Assembly (NCBI RefSeq): GCF_023227905.1
Contig: NZ_JALOCF010000075.1
Coordinates: forward strand, 1-15,950
DNA length: 15,950 bases
Direction of reading: 5' to 3'
Source of the DNA: Methylobacter sp.
GTDB lineage: Bacteria; Pseudomonadota; Gammaproteobacteria; Methylococcales; Methylomonadaceae
Shown here: positions 1 to 6,721 of the stretch, piece after piece
Numbering within the stretch: the stretch's first letter is position 1
Layout of the letters: every line of letters starts with the position of its first letter
The notes under the pieces: model-generated
What the model saw: only the letters and a program-made list of their open reading frames with translations
What the model was told of the DNA's origin: nothing
The model's database searches: none
Position numbers and translations under genes: made by a program

Positions 1-151
1 AAAACACCAGCATGCCGCGAGTCATGCCTTTGGGTATGCCCTGCGCCTCAAGATAACGGTGGAGATACCTGGCGGCGACGAAGAACACAATCGTGGATAT
101 AATCAGGTTCCATGCGGAAGGTAAGGTGATGCGCCGCGCGATATTTGACAT
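1..151 (-). CDS. Small single-pass membrane protein, partial (3' end beyond window)
   Basis: Reading the minus strand from ATG at 151, the frame stays open to base 1 and gives 50 residues beginning MSNIARRITLPSAWNLIIST. Residues about 13-29 (SAWNLIISTIVFFVAAR) are hydrophobic enough for one membrane segment. It is preceded by a basic N-terminus (RR at 6-7), which predicts the N-terminus on the cytoplasmic side. The following part (RYLHRYLEAQGIPKGMTRG) is polar and basic. The gene follows a 76-bp spacer after the last tail gene, so it begins a new block and may have its own promoter. No strong ribosome binding site is visible. I do not recognise a family with certainty. A small phage membrane protein, possibly lysis-related, is only an inference from position and topology. 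Confidence 0.6.
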   Translation of the reverse strand, partial: MSNIARRITLPSAWNLIISTIVFFVAARYLHRYLEAQGIPKGMTRGMLVF

Positions 152-180
152 GGGTTTAGTGAGATATTTGCCCCGCTAGC

Positions 181-225
181 AGATTGCGTAATTATATATT
201 TAATTGCGCATTACGAAACAATCTA
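181..225. repeat. AT-rich inverted repeat in the spacer downstream of the tail operon
   Basis: Arms TGCGTAATTA (185-194) and TAATTGCGCA (201-210) match at nine of ten positions around a 6-base centre. An outer pair also exists: AGATTG (181-186) with CAATCT (220-225), and CGTAAT (187-192) with ATTACG (210-215), with a 4-base bulge. The stem is too AT-rich for a convincing intrinsic terminator and has no T-tract. It could be a protein-binding site or only a weak hairpin. Confidence 0.4.
191..221 (-). promoter_or_regulatory. Possible sigma70-type promoter for the membrane-protein gene
   Basis: On the minus strand TTGTTT (221-216) lies 17 bases upstream of TATATA (198-193). An alternative TATAAT (196-191) has a 19-base spacing. 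The site is about 40 bases before the ATG at 151 and lies within the inverted repeat, so it could be a regulated promoter. The -35 box is weak and AT-rich DNA often gives such matches by chance. Confidence 0.25.
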
Positions 226-227
226 AA

Positions 228-446
228 TCAAACCGCCTCAACCACACTAGCCTTTGGTGCCAGCGTGGCCACTCCATTTACTACAGTGACCTGATCCCCT
301 AACGACAACTTAACGGTAGACACCGCATCAATACCCCCAGCTCTTGTAGCCAGCTTTACCGATAGACCGTTAACCGCCGTCACCACCGCCAGCCCATCAG
401 GCCTTGGAGCTAATGCAGCCTTGATAATCTCTAATGCGCTACTCAT
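228..446 (-). CDS. Small tail-region protein of unknown function (72 aa)
   Basis: The start codon overlaps the stop of the upstream gene in an ATGA junction, so it is probably translated by coupling as the last gene of the tail-tip operon. The protein has a short helical start (residues 3-13), then alternating hydrophobic and polar stretches rich in Val, Ala and Gly (LAVVTAVNGLSVKLATR, GDQVTVVNGVATLAPKASVV). These fit a small beta-barrel or OB-like fold with two related hairpins. No cysteines, signal peptide or membrane segment are present. I do not recognise the family. The tight packing makes it a real gene. A role in virion assembly or the tail tip is inferred from position alone. Confidence 0.7.
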   Translation of the reverse strand: MSSALEIIKAALAPRPDGLAVVTAVNGLSVKLATRAGGIDAVSTVKLSLGDQVTVVNGVATLAPKASVVEAV

Positions 447-760
447 AGCGACTGCCTAAGTTTGACTTGGCAATCCATTGTCAGTGTAGGATTAGCGCCT
501 TCAGACAATTTAATCGAAATCGATATACCAGTTAGCTTCGACCGGACAGGCGCTGACGCCGTAATGTCGGGCGAATCAACCAACTGCCCAAGCATCATGC
601 CCGGCCTAAATATGATCTCCCCGTTATGTTCAGTGACAGCGTGAGCGTGGGCATTCATTTCAGCGCGGCCTCTGACTATCAGCATATCATCTGATAACAG
701 TGGGGCCACAATAGGCTGGCCAGTACGATCACCAGGGCCACGGTAAACTTCAACGTCCAT
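443..760 (-). CDS. Small tail-tip region protein of unknown function (105 aa)
   Basis: Starts within the stop of the preceding gene (TAATG, one shared base) and ends in an ATGA overlap with the next, so it belongs to a tightly coupled operon. The sequence opens with MDVEVYRGPGDRTGQPIVAP and is predicted beta-rich. The second half (RSKLTGISISIKLSEGANPTLTMDCQVKLRQ) alternates hydrophobic and polar residues, like two or three beta strands. There is one cysteine near the C-terminus. The placement after a hub-like protein suggests a tail-tip accessory component. No named family is recognised. Confidence 0.7.
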   Translation of the reverse strand: MDVEVYRGPGDRTGQPIVAPLLSDDMLIVRGRAEMNAHAHAVTEHNGEIIFRPGMMLGQLVDSPDITASAPVRSKLTGISISIKLSEGANPTLTMDCQVKLRQSL

Positions 761-1269
761 TACGCCGCCACCTCACCTTTAATTAGAACCAGGATGCTGA
801 AATCCACCTCGCCGTTAACCGACATAGGGGATGCCAGTGCGCCGATTGTAGCAGTGGCATTATAAGTAATGGACAACACACCAACCCCCATCGTTGGCAC
901 TGAAACGGTCTTGCCGTCGACACCGACAACAGGTGCTCCAAGATCTCGCCCCAGCCATTTGTACGACACAATACTATCAGCAGGTACATTGAGAGTGGCC
1001 GCAGCTACATCGGCAAAACTTAGCTCATCCGTATGTTGAACAGATACAGTGCCACCATAGCTAAAACTACCAGCCGAGGTTTGCGCCGGAACCAGTGCGA
1101 CATTGGCCGATTTATAAACCAACACATAAGCAATCGAGCCAGGGATAAATGAGCTTCTCCCTGAGTTTAATCCAGCTGCTCTTGAATCAACCTCTGCGGA
1201 CAAATGCGCGTTTGCGGCCGCTGCTGCATCCGGATTAGTAAATTTTACCGTAATCGTTGCCGATGTCAT
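760..1269 (-). CDS. Predicted beta-rich tail-tip protein, function unknown (169 aa)
   Basis: The protein begins with a strand-like segment, MTSATITVKFTNPDAAAAAN, followed by an Ala-rich patch. It continues with a series of short hydrophobic strands separated by turns (SIAYVLVYKSANVALVP, GSFSYGGTVSVQHTD, GKTVSVPTMGVGVLSITYNA, VDFSILVLIKGEVAA). This pattern fits an immunoglobulin-like or similar beta-sandwich common in phage tail tips. There are no cysteines and no signal peptide. The start follows the upstream stop with a 1-bp gap and the stop overlaps the next start by one base, so expression is probably coupled. A tail-tip role is inferred from position between the hub-like protein and two small proteins. 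Confidence 0.65.
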   Translation of the reverse strand: MTSATITVKFTNPDAAAAANAHLSAEVDSRAAGLNSGRSSFIPGSIAYVLVYKSANVALVPAQTSAGSFSYGGTVSVQHTDELSFADVAAATLNVPADSIVSYKWLGRDLGAPVVGVDGKTVSVPTMGVGVLSITYNATATIGALASPMSVNGEVDFSILVLIKGEVAA

Positions 1270-1270
1270 A

Positions 1271-2290
1271 TTATGCGTCTACCAATAAAAATTGAACTTC
1301 CTCAGCCAGCGCCAGGGACACATCCCAATCCGTTGTCTGCACCGTATAAGTTACGGCAGCTAGACTATAGCCGCCGTTTGATGCTGTGGCGCTTGTGCCA
1401 TCGACAGTAATTATGCCTAAATCGGTATGTTGCCAAACGTAACCGGTCAGCGCCAACGCCGGATATTTCAGCGTAGCCTTACCGTCGATAAACTCAATCA
1501 CTTCCGACTCAGTGCGAATAACCACACCCTTGCTGACGATAACTGTTTCGGCCGCGCCGGTATGCACTAGACCGACGGCTCTTTGTGTTGACAAATACGC
1601 CCGGATTAAAGCCTTTTCCGGGTTAGTCTTATCCGCTATCCCCTCAAGCCGGTCAGCGTTGCCCGACTGCGCCACCGTAGAATTACTAATAATTACCCGG
1701 TTGAAGCCTTTAGCCGGTGCATCGATAGAGCCGACCGTCACCCAATCATTATCATTAAAATACTGATCGACCGCAGCCGTTGCATAATCCGGCACGTTGA
1801 CAGGATCTCGTAACCGACAATTTATATCGCCATTCGGAAAACTCTCGATCACCCCACCAACTGCTTCGACAATCGCCTTTGCAGCCTGCAGCGGCGTCAC
1901 ATTTGCCATTGATAGCGCACCGGCGGGAATTATCCAGGTTGGCAGACTCCAGGTCACAGCACTACTTAGAATGGCTTCTACCGCCGTACACGCATCAACC
2001 GCTCCTGCGTAATGGAATGTTTGCTCTGCTGCCCAAGGGGCATCCATAAAGCCCAGCGGCGACATGGCGCTGATCGTGTAATCTTCTACGCCCGATTCCC
2101 GGTGAATGTTGCGGCTGTCGACGCGTAATTTGTAGACCTCGCCTAAGACTTCAAGCTCTATTGCGTCGCCCCGCGAGGTACGCGCATAACTGGCCCGGTC
2201 CGCTAAGGTAAAATCGGCCAGCCAAACCGATTGCCCCTCATCACAGCTGACATGGGCGGACGTATAGCCCGTGGGGATTAAATTAGCCAT
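1271..2290 (-). CDS. Putative tail hub / tail-tip attachment protein (339 aa)
   Basis: The N-terminal half resembles hub proteins of the gp27/gpD type found near the end of siphophage and Mu-like tail operons. Residues 40-75 form a strand-rich stretch ending in a YTISAMSPLG segment. Residues 113-165 carry a W-x-IPAG motif, then a predicted helix (TPLQAAKAIVEAVGGVIES) and a beta segment ending in RLRDP. I recall the same order in tail proteins of transposable siphophages. The remainder (170-339) is beta-rich and may bind other tip components. The start overlaps the end of the Cys-rich repeat gene by 8 bases, so translation is likely coupled. Assignment as a hub rests on motif memory and position, so it is tentative. 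An alternative is a side protein of the tail tip. Confidence 0.5.
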   Translation of the reverse strand: MANLIPTGYTSAHVSCDEGQSVWLADFTLADRASYARTSRGDAIELEVLGEVYKLRVDSRNIHRESGVEDYTISAMSPLGFMDAPWAAEQTFHYAGAVDACTAVEAILSSAVTWSLPTWIIPAGALSMANVTPLQAAKAIVEAVGGVIESFPNGDINCRLRDPVNVPDYATAAVDQYFNDNDWVTVGSIDAPAKGFNRVIISNSTVAQSGNADRLEGIADKTNPEKALIRAYLSTQRAVGLVHTGAAETVIVSKGVVIRTESEVIEFIDGKATLKYPALALTGYVWQHTDLGIITVDGTSATASNGGYSLAAVTYTVQTTDWDVSLALAEEVQFLLVDA

Positions 2291-2735
2291 GCGTTGTGCT
2301 CAACCTGAAAGTACCCGTCTGCACATGACCAACCTGATCCTGTAACTGTCCGTAAACGATACTACAATGGGCTGACAGTTGAACGGGGGTGTCTATAGCG
2401 TAGACGATACTGCGCCTGGCTGAAATATCAGTAATCCCGCCGTAGACAATACCGCAGCGGGCCGATAGCGTAGCGTAATCACTGTACACTATGCGGCATC
2501 GAGCCGACAACTCGACAACGGGCATGGAGCCACCAACAACCTCGCATCGGGTTTCGAGTAAATCCCCATGACTAACGCCACAGCGAGTTTCCAGTAAGTC
2601 ACCGTAAGCAAAACCACAGCGAGTTTCGAGTAAATCACCGTAATCTACTCTACTCCTAGACGACAAGGGTGTCGTCGTTGGCGCTGATGAGCCATTGATA
2701 GCAACAGCATTGATCAAGTGGCCATTAATCAGCAT
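2283..2735 (-). CDS. Cys/Arg-rich tandem-repeat tail protein (150 aa)
   Basis: After a 30-residue leader (MLINGHLINAVAINGSS, Thr- and Ser-rich), the protein is made almost wholly of short repeats. Three copies of GDLLETRC occur at residues 33-40, 45-52 and 57-64 with an exact 12-residue period. Four copies of a related unit, LSARCxIVY, follow at 76-84, 90-98, 104-112 (ISARRSIVY) and 120-128 (LSAHCSIVY) with 14-16 residue spacing. Each unit could be one or two beta strands with a turn, stacking into an elongated solenoid or fibre. I recall similar strand-repeat proteins in tail operons of Mu-like siphophages, usually with Ser in place of Cys. The gene begins right after the upstream stop (TAA then ATG) with no ribosome binding site and overlaps the next gene by 8 bases. 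This supports a real coupled gene. Confidence 0.7.
   Translation of the reverse strand: MLINGHLINAVAINGSSAPTTTPLSSRSRVDYGDLLETRCGFAYGDLLETRCGVSHGDLLETRCEVVGGSMPVVELSARCRIVYSDYATLSARCGIVYGGITDISARRSIVYAIDTPVQLSAHCSIVYGQLQDQVGHVQTGTFRLSTTHG
2352..2642 (-). repeat. In-frame tandem repeats encoding ETRC / SARC units
   Basis: The coding DNA holds three near-identical 36-bp units (roughly 2544-2639), followed by four diverged units spaced 42-48 bp (roughly 2352-2510). Differences between the 36-bp copies are mainly at codon third positions and at the spacer residues (GFAY, GVSH, EVVG). This suggests recent duplication of the first block and older duplication of the second. Confidence 0.75.
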
Positions 2736-3776
2736 TTAGAGGTGATCCGGCAGCTCAACAAAAAAACCGCGAACAAAAAACCTGCCAACACAGCGCCCGG
2801 TCGTTGATGCTGTCGTCAATGTGAATCGTAACGACTCCGCATTAGTGACGGCAAGATTTACCGCCGGCGGCCATGTGCAAAACTCGTTGGGGTTTGACAC
2901 ATCTACGACAGCATTACTGACGTATCTATCGACTTCTGCTGCGGTGCCTACTGATACATTAATTAAAGTTAAGGGACCCACAACGGCAATGTGGCTAATG
3001 AAACCAAATAATGTGGGCACAAAAATAGACCCCGCTGGTGGGCTTTGCATAAAGTATCCCACTGAGGGATCTTGCTGTATCCATGTGATATCTTGATCGT
3101 AAGTTACTTCCCCCCAAGTGGGTTCTGTCATCCCAGAGGCGCAAACTTGCTTACGTGTAAGAATGCTGGGGTTGTCCGGCATAACGGCTCTATACTGATA
3201 CCCATCGGGGGTTGTTGGCTGCACAATGGAGCCATGGGTATAATCCGCAGCGGCTAACCACGTAGCGGGTATCCCCAAGTCAAAATAAGGGGAGCACATG
3301 ACCGTTTCGGGGGCTTGACTATACAGCTCATCCGCATCGTTCCCATCGTCCATTTTTACACAGGGGAATGCGCCGATCATGATAGTCGACGCTATCCTGT
3401 TCGCGCCCGCATTCAACGATAGGGAATCTGCAGCGATTGAACCTGACGTATCGATGCCTTGCCCTGATGCGCTAAGCGTACCTGCTGTAATGCGCATCTC
3501 TAATTTTGTGTCGGTAATCCAGGAGCGGGCAGCAGAGTCCTCGACATCGAACCCTCTTAATACTGTCAAAGTCCCAGATGCCGTATCATTGCTGGAAACA
3601 CGTATTATTTCTACAGTTTCCGGGATTTGCCCGTCAGTTAATGTCGCTAAAAAATATTGCCCGATTGAGGGGGTAGGAAACTGACTTGAATCCACTAAAA
3701 CTATTGACGTATCGACGGGGGTAATGGCCCCGTCCAAATACCCCACTGCATTATTTTTGAATAATAGTGTATCCAT
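2736..3776 (-). CDS. Multi-domain phage tail structural protein (346 aa)
   Basis: Residues 5-100 match a widespread phage structural N-terminal module: NNAVGYLDGAI, then a strand pair (TSIVLVDSSQF), IGQYFLATLTDG, VEIIRVSS, TLTVLRGFDVEDSAARSW and KLEMRITAGT. Residues 173-233 resemble a small carbohydrate-binding-like module seen in tail proteins (W-x(5)-YTHGSIVQP, GYQYRA, then TEPTWGEV and DITWI). The last 100 residues are a beta-rich domain (SIFVPTLFGFISHIAVVG, LRFTLTTAS, FFVRGFFVEL). It begins in a TAATG overlap with the preceding gene. Such proteins usually form part of the tail tip or contact the cell surface. A receptor-contact role is inference from the module at 173-233. Confidence 0.65.
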   Translation of the reverse strand: MDTLLFKNNAVGYLDGAITPVDTSIVLVDSSQFPTPSIGQYFLATLTDGQIPETVEIIRVSSNDTASGTLTVLRGFDVEDSAARSWITDTKLEMRITAGTLSASGQGIDTSGSIAADSLSLNAGANRIASTIMIGAFPCVKMDDGNDADELYSQAPETVMCSPYFDLGIPATWLAAADYTHGSIVQPTTPDGYQYRAVMPDNPSILTRKQVCASGMTEPTWGEVTYDQDITWIQQDPSVGYFMQSPPAGSIFVPTLFGFISHIAVVGPLTLINVSVGTAAEVDRYVSNAVVDVSNPNEFCTWPPAVNLAVTNAESLRFTLTTASTTGRCVGRFFVRGFFVELPDHL

Positions 3777-4795
3777 TACGCGCTCTCTCCTCGAATAGCA
3801 ATGCCACCCACATTATTTGCGAGCGTGCCGGTCCCGGCAGGGATGCGCTGCCGGATCAAGATAGGCAAACAGGCCTGCGTGGTATTAAACGTGATGGTGT
3901 CCCCCGCGGTGAAAGTGCCGCCCCAAGCAGACGATAAGATGCTAAAAAATGGCGTTGATGTTGATGGGTTACTAGCCGAGTAATCCGCCCCCACCGTGCC
4001 AGAGCTCGCCAGGCCCCCAGTGACCGCCCCTGATACCGAAAAGGTTGTAGCGTTACTAAATGTTAACGTCCACGCCTCGTTGACAGAACCCTTGCTGGGG
4101 ACAGTAAGATTCCCCGTTATGCCGTACGCCAGCGTCCCTGCTGCACTTGTCACGACGGCTGTATTGAAAGCACCGGCAACCTGGGCAACTTCAAGGACCC
4201 CACTGACAACCGTTGGTGTAGCCGCTAAATAGGCATTAGCCAGGGGGTGCCCTGTAAAGGTCAGTGTAGCGGTTGCGCCGGTAATCGATACCGCACTTAA
4301 CGGCGCAAACTCCTCCGTACCCACCCCTCCGCCTACCGGTATGTTTGAGACGCGTATCATCATCCCGACACGGAACGGAAGCAATGTAGCGTAGTCAGCG
4401 TGTTCGCACGCTACAATGACGGACTCTGCCCCTGCTGACGCGTTACCAGCTAACACGCCGACCCCATACAATAAGGCTTCGTCCTTATCAGTTGCTTCCG
4501 TTCCTGTCGCTGTCGCCGCTTGGAACAATAAGTAGTCATCCTGGTTAGTCTTTTGGTCCAGGTACACCCTGACGTTATTTGCCGGCGTAGCAGTATTTGA
4601 ATTAATAAACCAAAACAGCTTACGCCAGCGTGTGCCCCCCGATAATCTCTCGGCGACGCTGGAATCAGGGAATACGTTGTTCTTAACCCCGCTGACAGCC
4701 TGGGTATGCGCCATCCTTCCCCCATTTTGCGCGGGCACGGTATCGGAATTTAGGGTGGATCGATTGAGTATGAAATCTGTGCTGGCTAAGGCCAT
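3776..4795 (-). CDS. Phage structural protein with Ig-like central domain (339 aa)
   Basis: Residues 24-62 (NGGRMAHTQAVSGVKNNVFP, then AERLSGGTRWRKLFWFIN) match a signature I recall from tail operons of Mu-like siphophages. In these a GG-x(9)-G-x(3)-NVFPD motif precedes R-x-RK-x-F. Residues about 195-320 form a Gly/Thr/Ser-rich beta domain (WTLTFSNATTFSVSG, GADYSASNPSTSTPFF, WGGTFTAGDTITFNTT), also common in phage tail proteins. The end (QRIPAGTGTLANNVGGIAIRG) continues the same motif family. A good ribosome binding site (AAGGGA about seven bases before ATG) supports the start. It is probably a tail-tip structural component. The exact role is not known from sequence. Confidence 0.65.
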   Translation of the reverse strand: MALASTDFILNRSTLNSDTVPAQNGGRMAHTQAVSGVKNNVFPDSSVAERLSGGTRWRKLFWFINSNTATPANNVRVYLDQKTNQDDYLLFQAATATGTEATDKDEALLYGVGVLAGNASAGAESVIVACEHADYATLLPFRVGMMIRVSNIPVGGGVGTEEFAPLSAVSITGATATLTFTGHPLANAYLAATPTVVSGVLEVAQVAGAFNTAVVTSAAGTLAYGITGNLTVPSKGSVNEAWTLTFSNATTFSVSGAVTGGLASSGTVGADYSASNPSTSTPFFSILSSAWGGTFTAGDTITFNTTQACLPILIRQRIPAGTGTLANNVGGIAIRGESA

Positions 4796-4808
4796 GATAT
4801 TTCCCTTT

Positions 4809-5189
4809 TTAAACAGTAATTAAATTAAGCGTAATCCGGTAGAGATCATCCGGTGCCGGGTTGGCAATATCTTTGACCGGCTCAGCGGCGAACGCCTGGC
4901 CGTCGTGATGTCTAAACATCACCTGAAACGATTCATCACGCAATACCAGCGGCATAACCAACCCAGCCTGTTCGGCGGAGGCTTGTAACAGCAACACTGT
5001 AGCGCGGGTGACAAATGCCCCGTCATCCCAAGATCGCAAGCTGATTGGCAAACCCTTACTGCGATTGATCGCGATGATGTGCGGCGCTGCATCCAGCGTA
5101 GTTTTCAGCTGCTGAATGACTCGCGGGGCGAATTCATCCAACAATTGAATGTCGTTGGGCAAAGGAATGCCATTTAAAGATGTATTCAT
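4809..5189 (-). CDS. Conserved small tail-tip protein of Mu-like siphophages (126 aa)
   Basis: The N-terminus (LNGIPLPNDIQLLDEF) and the C-terminal half (a threonine-rich strand, then FQVMFRHHDGQAFAAEPV and DDLYRITLNLITV) match a recurring family in transposable siphophages. These proteins are about 125 residues long and lie soon after the tape-measure gene. The length is as expected. The HHDG segment, seen here as MFRHHDG, is the most recognisable mark. It is probably a baseplate or distal-tail adaptor, which is inferred from position. The start is two bases past the stop of the 509-residue gene, and a 13-base gap follows before the next gene. Confidence 0.65.
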   Translation of the reverse strand: MNTSLNGIPLPNDIQLLDEFAPRVIQQLKTTLDAAPHIIAINRSKGLPISLRSWDDGAFVTRATVLLLQASAEQAGLVMPLVLRDESFQVMFRHHDGQAFAAEPVKDIANPAPDDLYRITLNLITV

Positions 5190-5191
5190 GG

Positions 5192-6721
5192 CTATGTGTT
5201 GTAATATCCAGGATAAATATCAGCCGGCAGGTCTGGAACGGGTGATAAGCAGGGGTAGTTTGGATCATAGTTTGGGTGCCATCCCAGGGAAATTGCCCCG
5301 TGAATGACTACATCTAGCCTATTCCCTACTTCAACATGCTGATTAAATACATGGCTGCTGGGTGTAGACAGCTTATATCCGTTACCCTCTACTGCACTTT
5401 GGTATCTTGCAGAGTGATCTTCAATGACAGGTGCATAAAATGCCTGTTGGCTGTATACCCGACTCCTATCGAATATTTCTAAGTGAATCATAGGGTCTGA
5501 GGTGGGCGAGTTGCCTATAAGATGGCCCCCCGTGTCATACTTATTAATTACGTAGGTATCCATGCCTGTAGGTACCTCTCCTACTGGAGCGAGTAGGTAT
5601 GCGTGCCACCCCAGAAAATAGTTACTGAGGTCGTAAAATGACACTCGCACAGCCTGTAATTCAATCTGTAATTCTTCAATCGGCACCGAGACTTGGTAAT
5701 AAAACGACTCATGCAACGATTTAAGACCTGGCGGCCCATACGACGGCGGAGTGCTGCCGGCAGCGTTTGCCCACACAGCAAAATCATAATCACCGCCATC
5801 CACGCGCACTTGTTGTACCTTGTTATCCAACTTATACAAGGTGCCAAACGCGTAGCCGGTAATAAAATAGTATACATCCACCGTGCCGCTGACATCACAA
5901 CTCGCACCCAGCCCAGGAAAATACACCGTGGCATTGACATCAGCAAGAGCGCCATTGTTAAAGCCATCATCGTAGTCGATCTCGTTCTGGATAATTTGGC
6001 CGTCAGGCAGAACGACGCGCCGCTGTATAATGAAGCTAAAGAACGACTCGACCGCATTAAAGCTGGCCACCAAACTATCCGGAATTGTCATCGACATACC
6101 CTCCGGCACAGCAATATACGGGATAAGATTTGCGTCTATCGACACCAGGTTACTTGCATTAACCTGTATGCTGGGGCGCATCGGCAGGGTTGGGTATGTG
6201 GGCTGGGTATAGAATGCGCTGGAGTCGGACATCACCCAGTTCGTAGCATAGTTGTAGTCCAACTGGATAGATCCCAGCCTATAAAACGCTTTCCAGTCTA
6301 ATGCTTGATCTTGCGCCAGCGTCTCGGGACTGAACGGTACGCTCAGTTGCGCGGACGGTCCGACGCTGACTGGGGTTATTCCTCCTGATGAGCTACCGCC
6401 GTCGAGTTTAGTCTGTACAACCAGCTTAAAACTCGGTTCAACCACCGGCGCAAGAAAAGCTGATGCGCCACCGGCCATGCAGACAGCATAGGCTGATTGT
6501 GCGGCATTACTGATTGAGTTACTGCGGCCAACCGCATACGCTTCGGCGTAGCCGTTGATTAAACCGCCGCCTTGCTGTGCCCAGTAAGCCCGCTGTGCGA
6601 TCGTAAACGGAGCAATCCATGCTGTTTGTGGGTCTGAATCATAAGCAGCCGTCGCCTTGGCGAAATCCTCGCCAAAGTCGCAGTGTTTGAAATTAATTAA
6701 AGCGGTGACTTGCTGAGACAT
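5192..6721 (-). CDS. Tail protein of unknown family directly after the tape measure (509 aa)
   Basis: The gene overlaps the tape-measure stop by one base (TGATG), so it is likely translated with it. This is the position normally held by the distal tail protein. Residues 1-100 are mixed, with an Ala-rich, helix-prone stretch (NSISNAAQSAYAVCMAGGAS). Residues 110-360 are beta-rich, with aromatic strands and acidic loops (VESFFSFIIQRRVVLPDG, GTVDVYYFITGYAFGTLYK). Residues 380-509 are rich in Tyr, Asn, His and Pro (YQSAVEGNGYKLSTPSSHVF; NYDPNYPCLSPVPDLPADIY), ending in YPGYYNT. No catalytic motif, coiled coil or signal peptide is apparent. I do not recognise a family. A distal-tail or side-appendage role is inference only. 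Confidence 0.65.
   Translation of the reverse strand: MSQQVTALINFKHCDFGEDFAKATAAYDSDPQTAWIAPFTIAQRAYWAQQGGGLINGYAEAYAVGRSNSISNAAQSAYAVCMAGGASAFLAPVVEPSFKLVVQTKLDGGSSSGGITPVSVGPSAQLSVPFSPETLAQDQALDWKAFYRLGSIQLDYNYATNWVMSDSSAFYTQPTYPTLPMRPSIQVNASNLVSIDANLIPYIAVPEGMSMTIPDSLVASFNAVESFFSFIIQRRVVLPDGQIIQNEIDYDDGFNNGALADVNATVYFPGLGASCDVSGTVDVYYFITGYAFGTLYKLDNKVQQVRVDGGDYDFAVWANAAGSTPPSYGPPGLKSLHESFYYQVSVPIEELQIELQAVRVSFYDLSNYFLGWHAYLLAPVGEVPTGMDTYVINKYDTGGHLIGNSPTSDPMIHLEIFDRSRVYSQQAFYAPVIEDHSARYQSAVEGNGYKLSTPSSHVFNQHVEVGNRLDVVIHGAISLGWHPNYDPNYPCLSPVPDLPADIYPGYYNT

Noticed and set aside
2544..2642. Three 36-bp repeats that could look like a CRISPR array
   Set aside because: The units are contiguous with no spacers, remain in frame, and encode GDLLETRC repeats within a packed tail operon.
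5693..6301. A 202-residue open frame on the plus strand
   Set aside because: It lies wholly inside the coding strand of the 509-residue gene on the minus strand, has no ribosome binding site or neighbour on the plus strand, and reads as a basic, low-pattern shadow frame.
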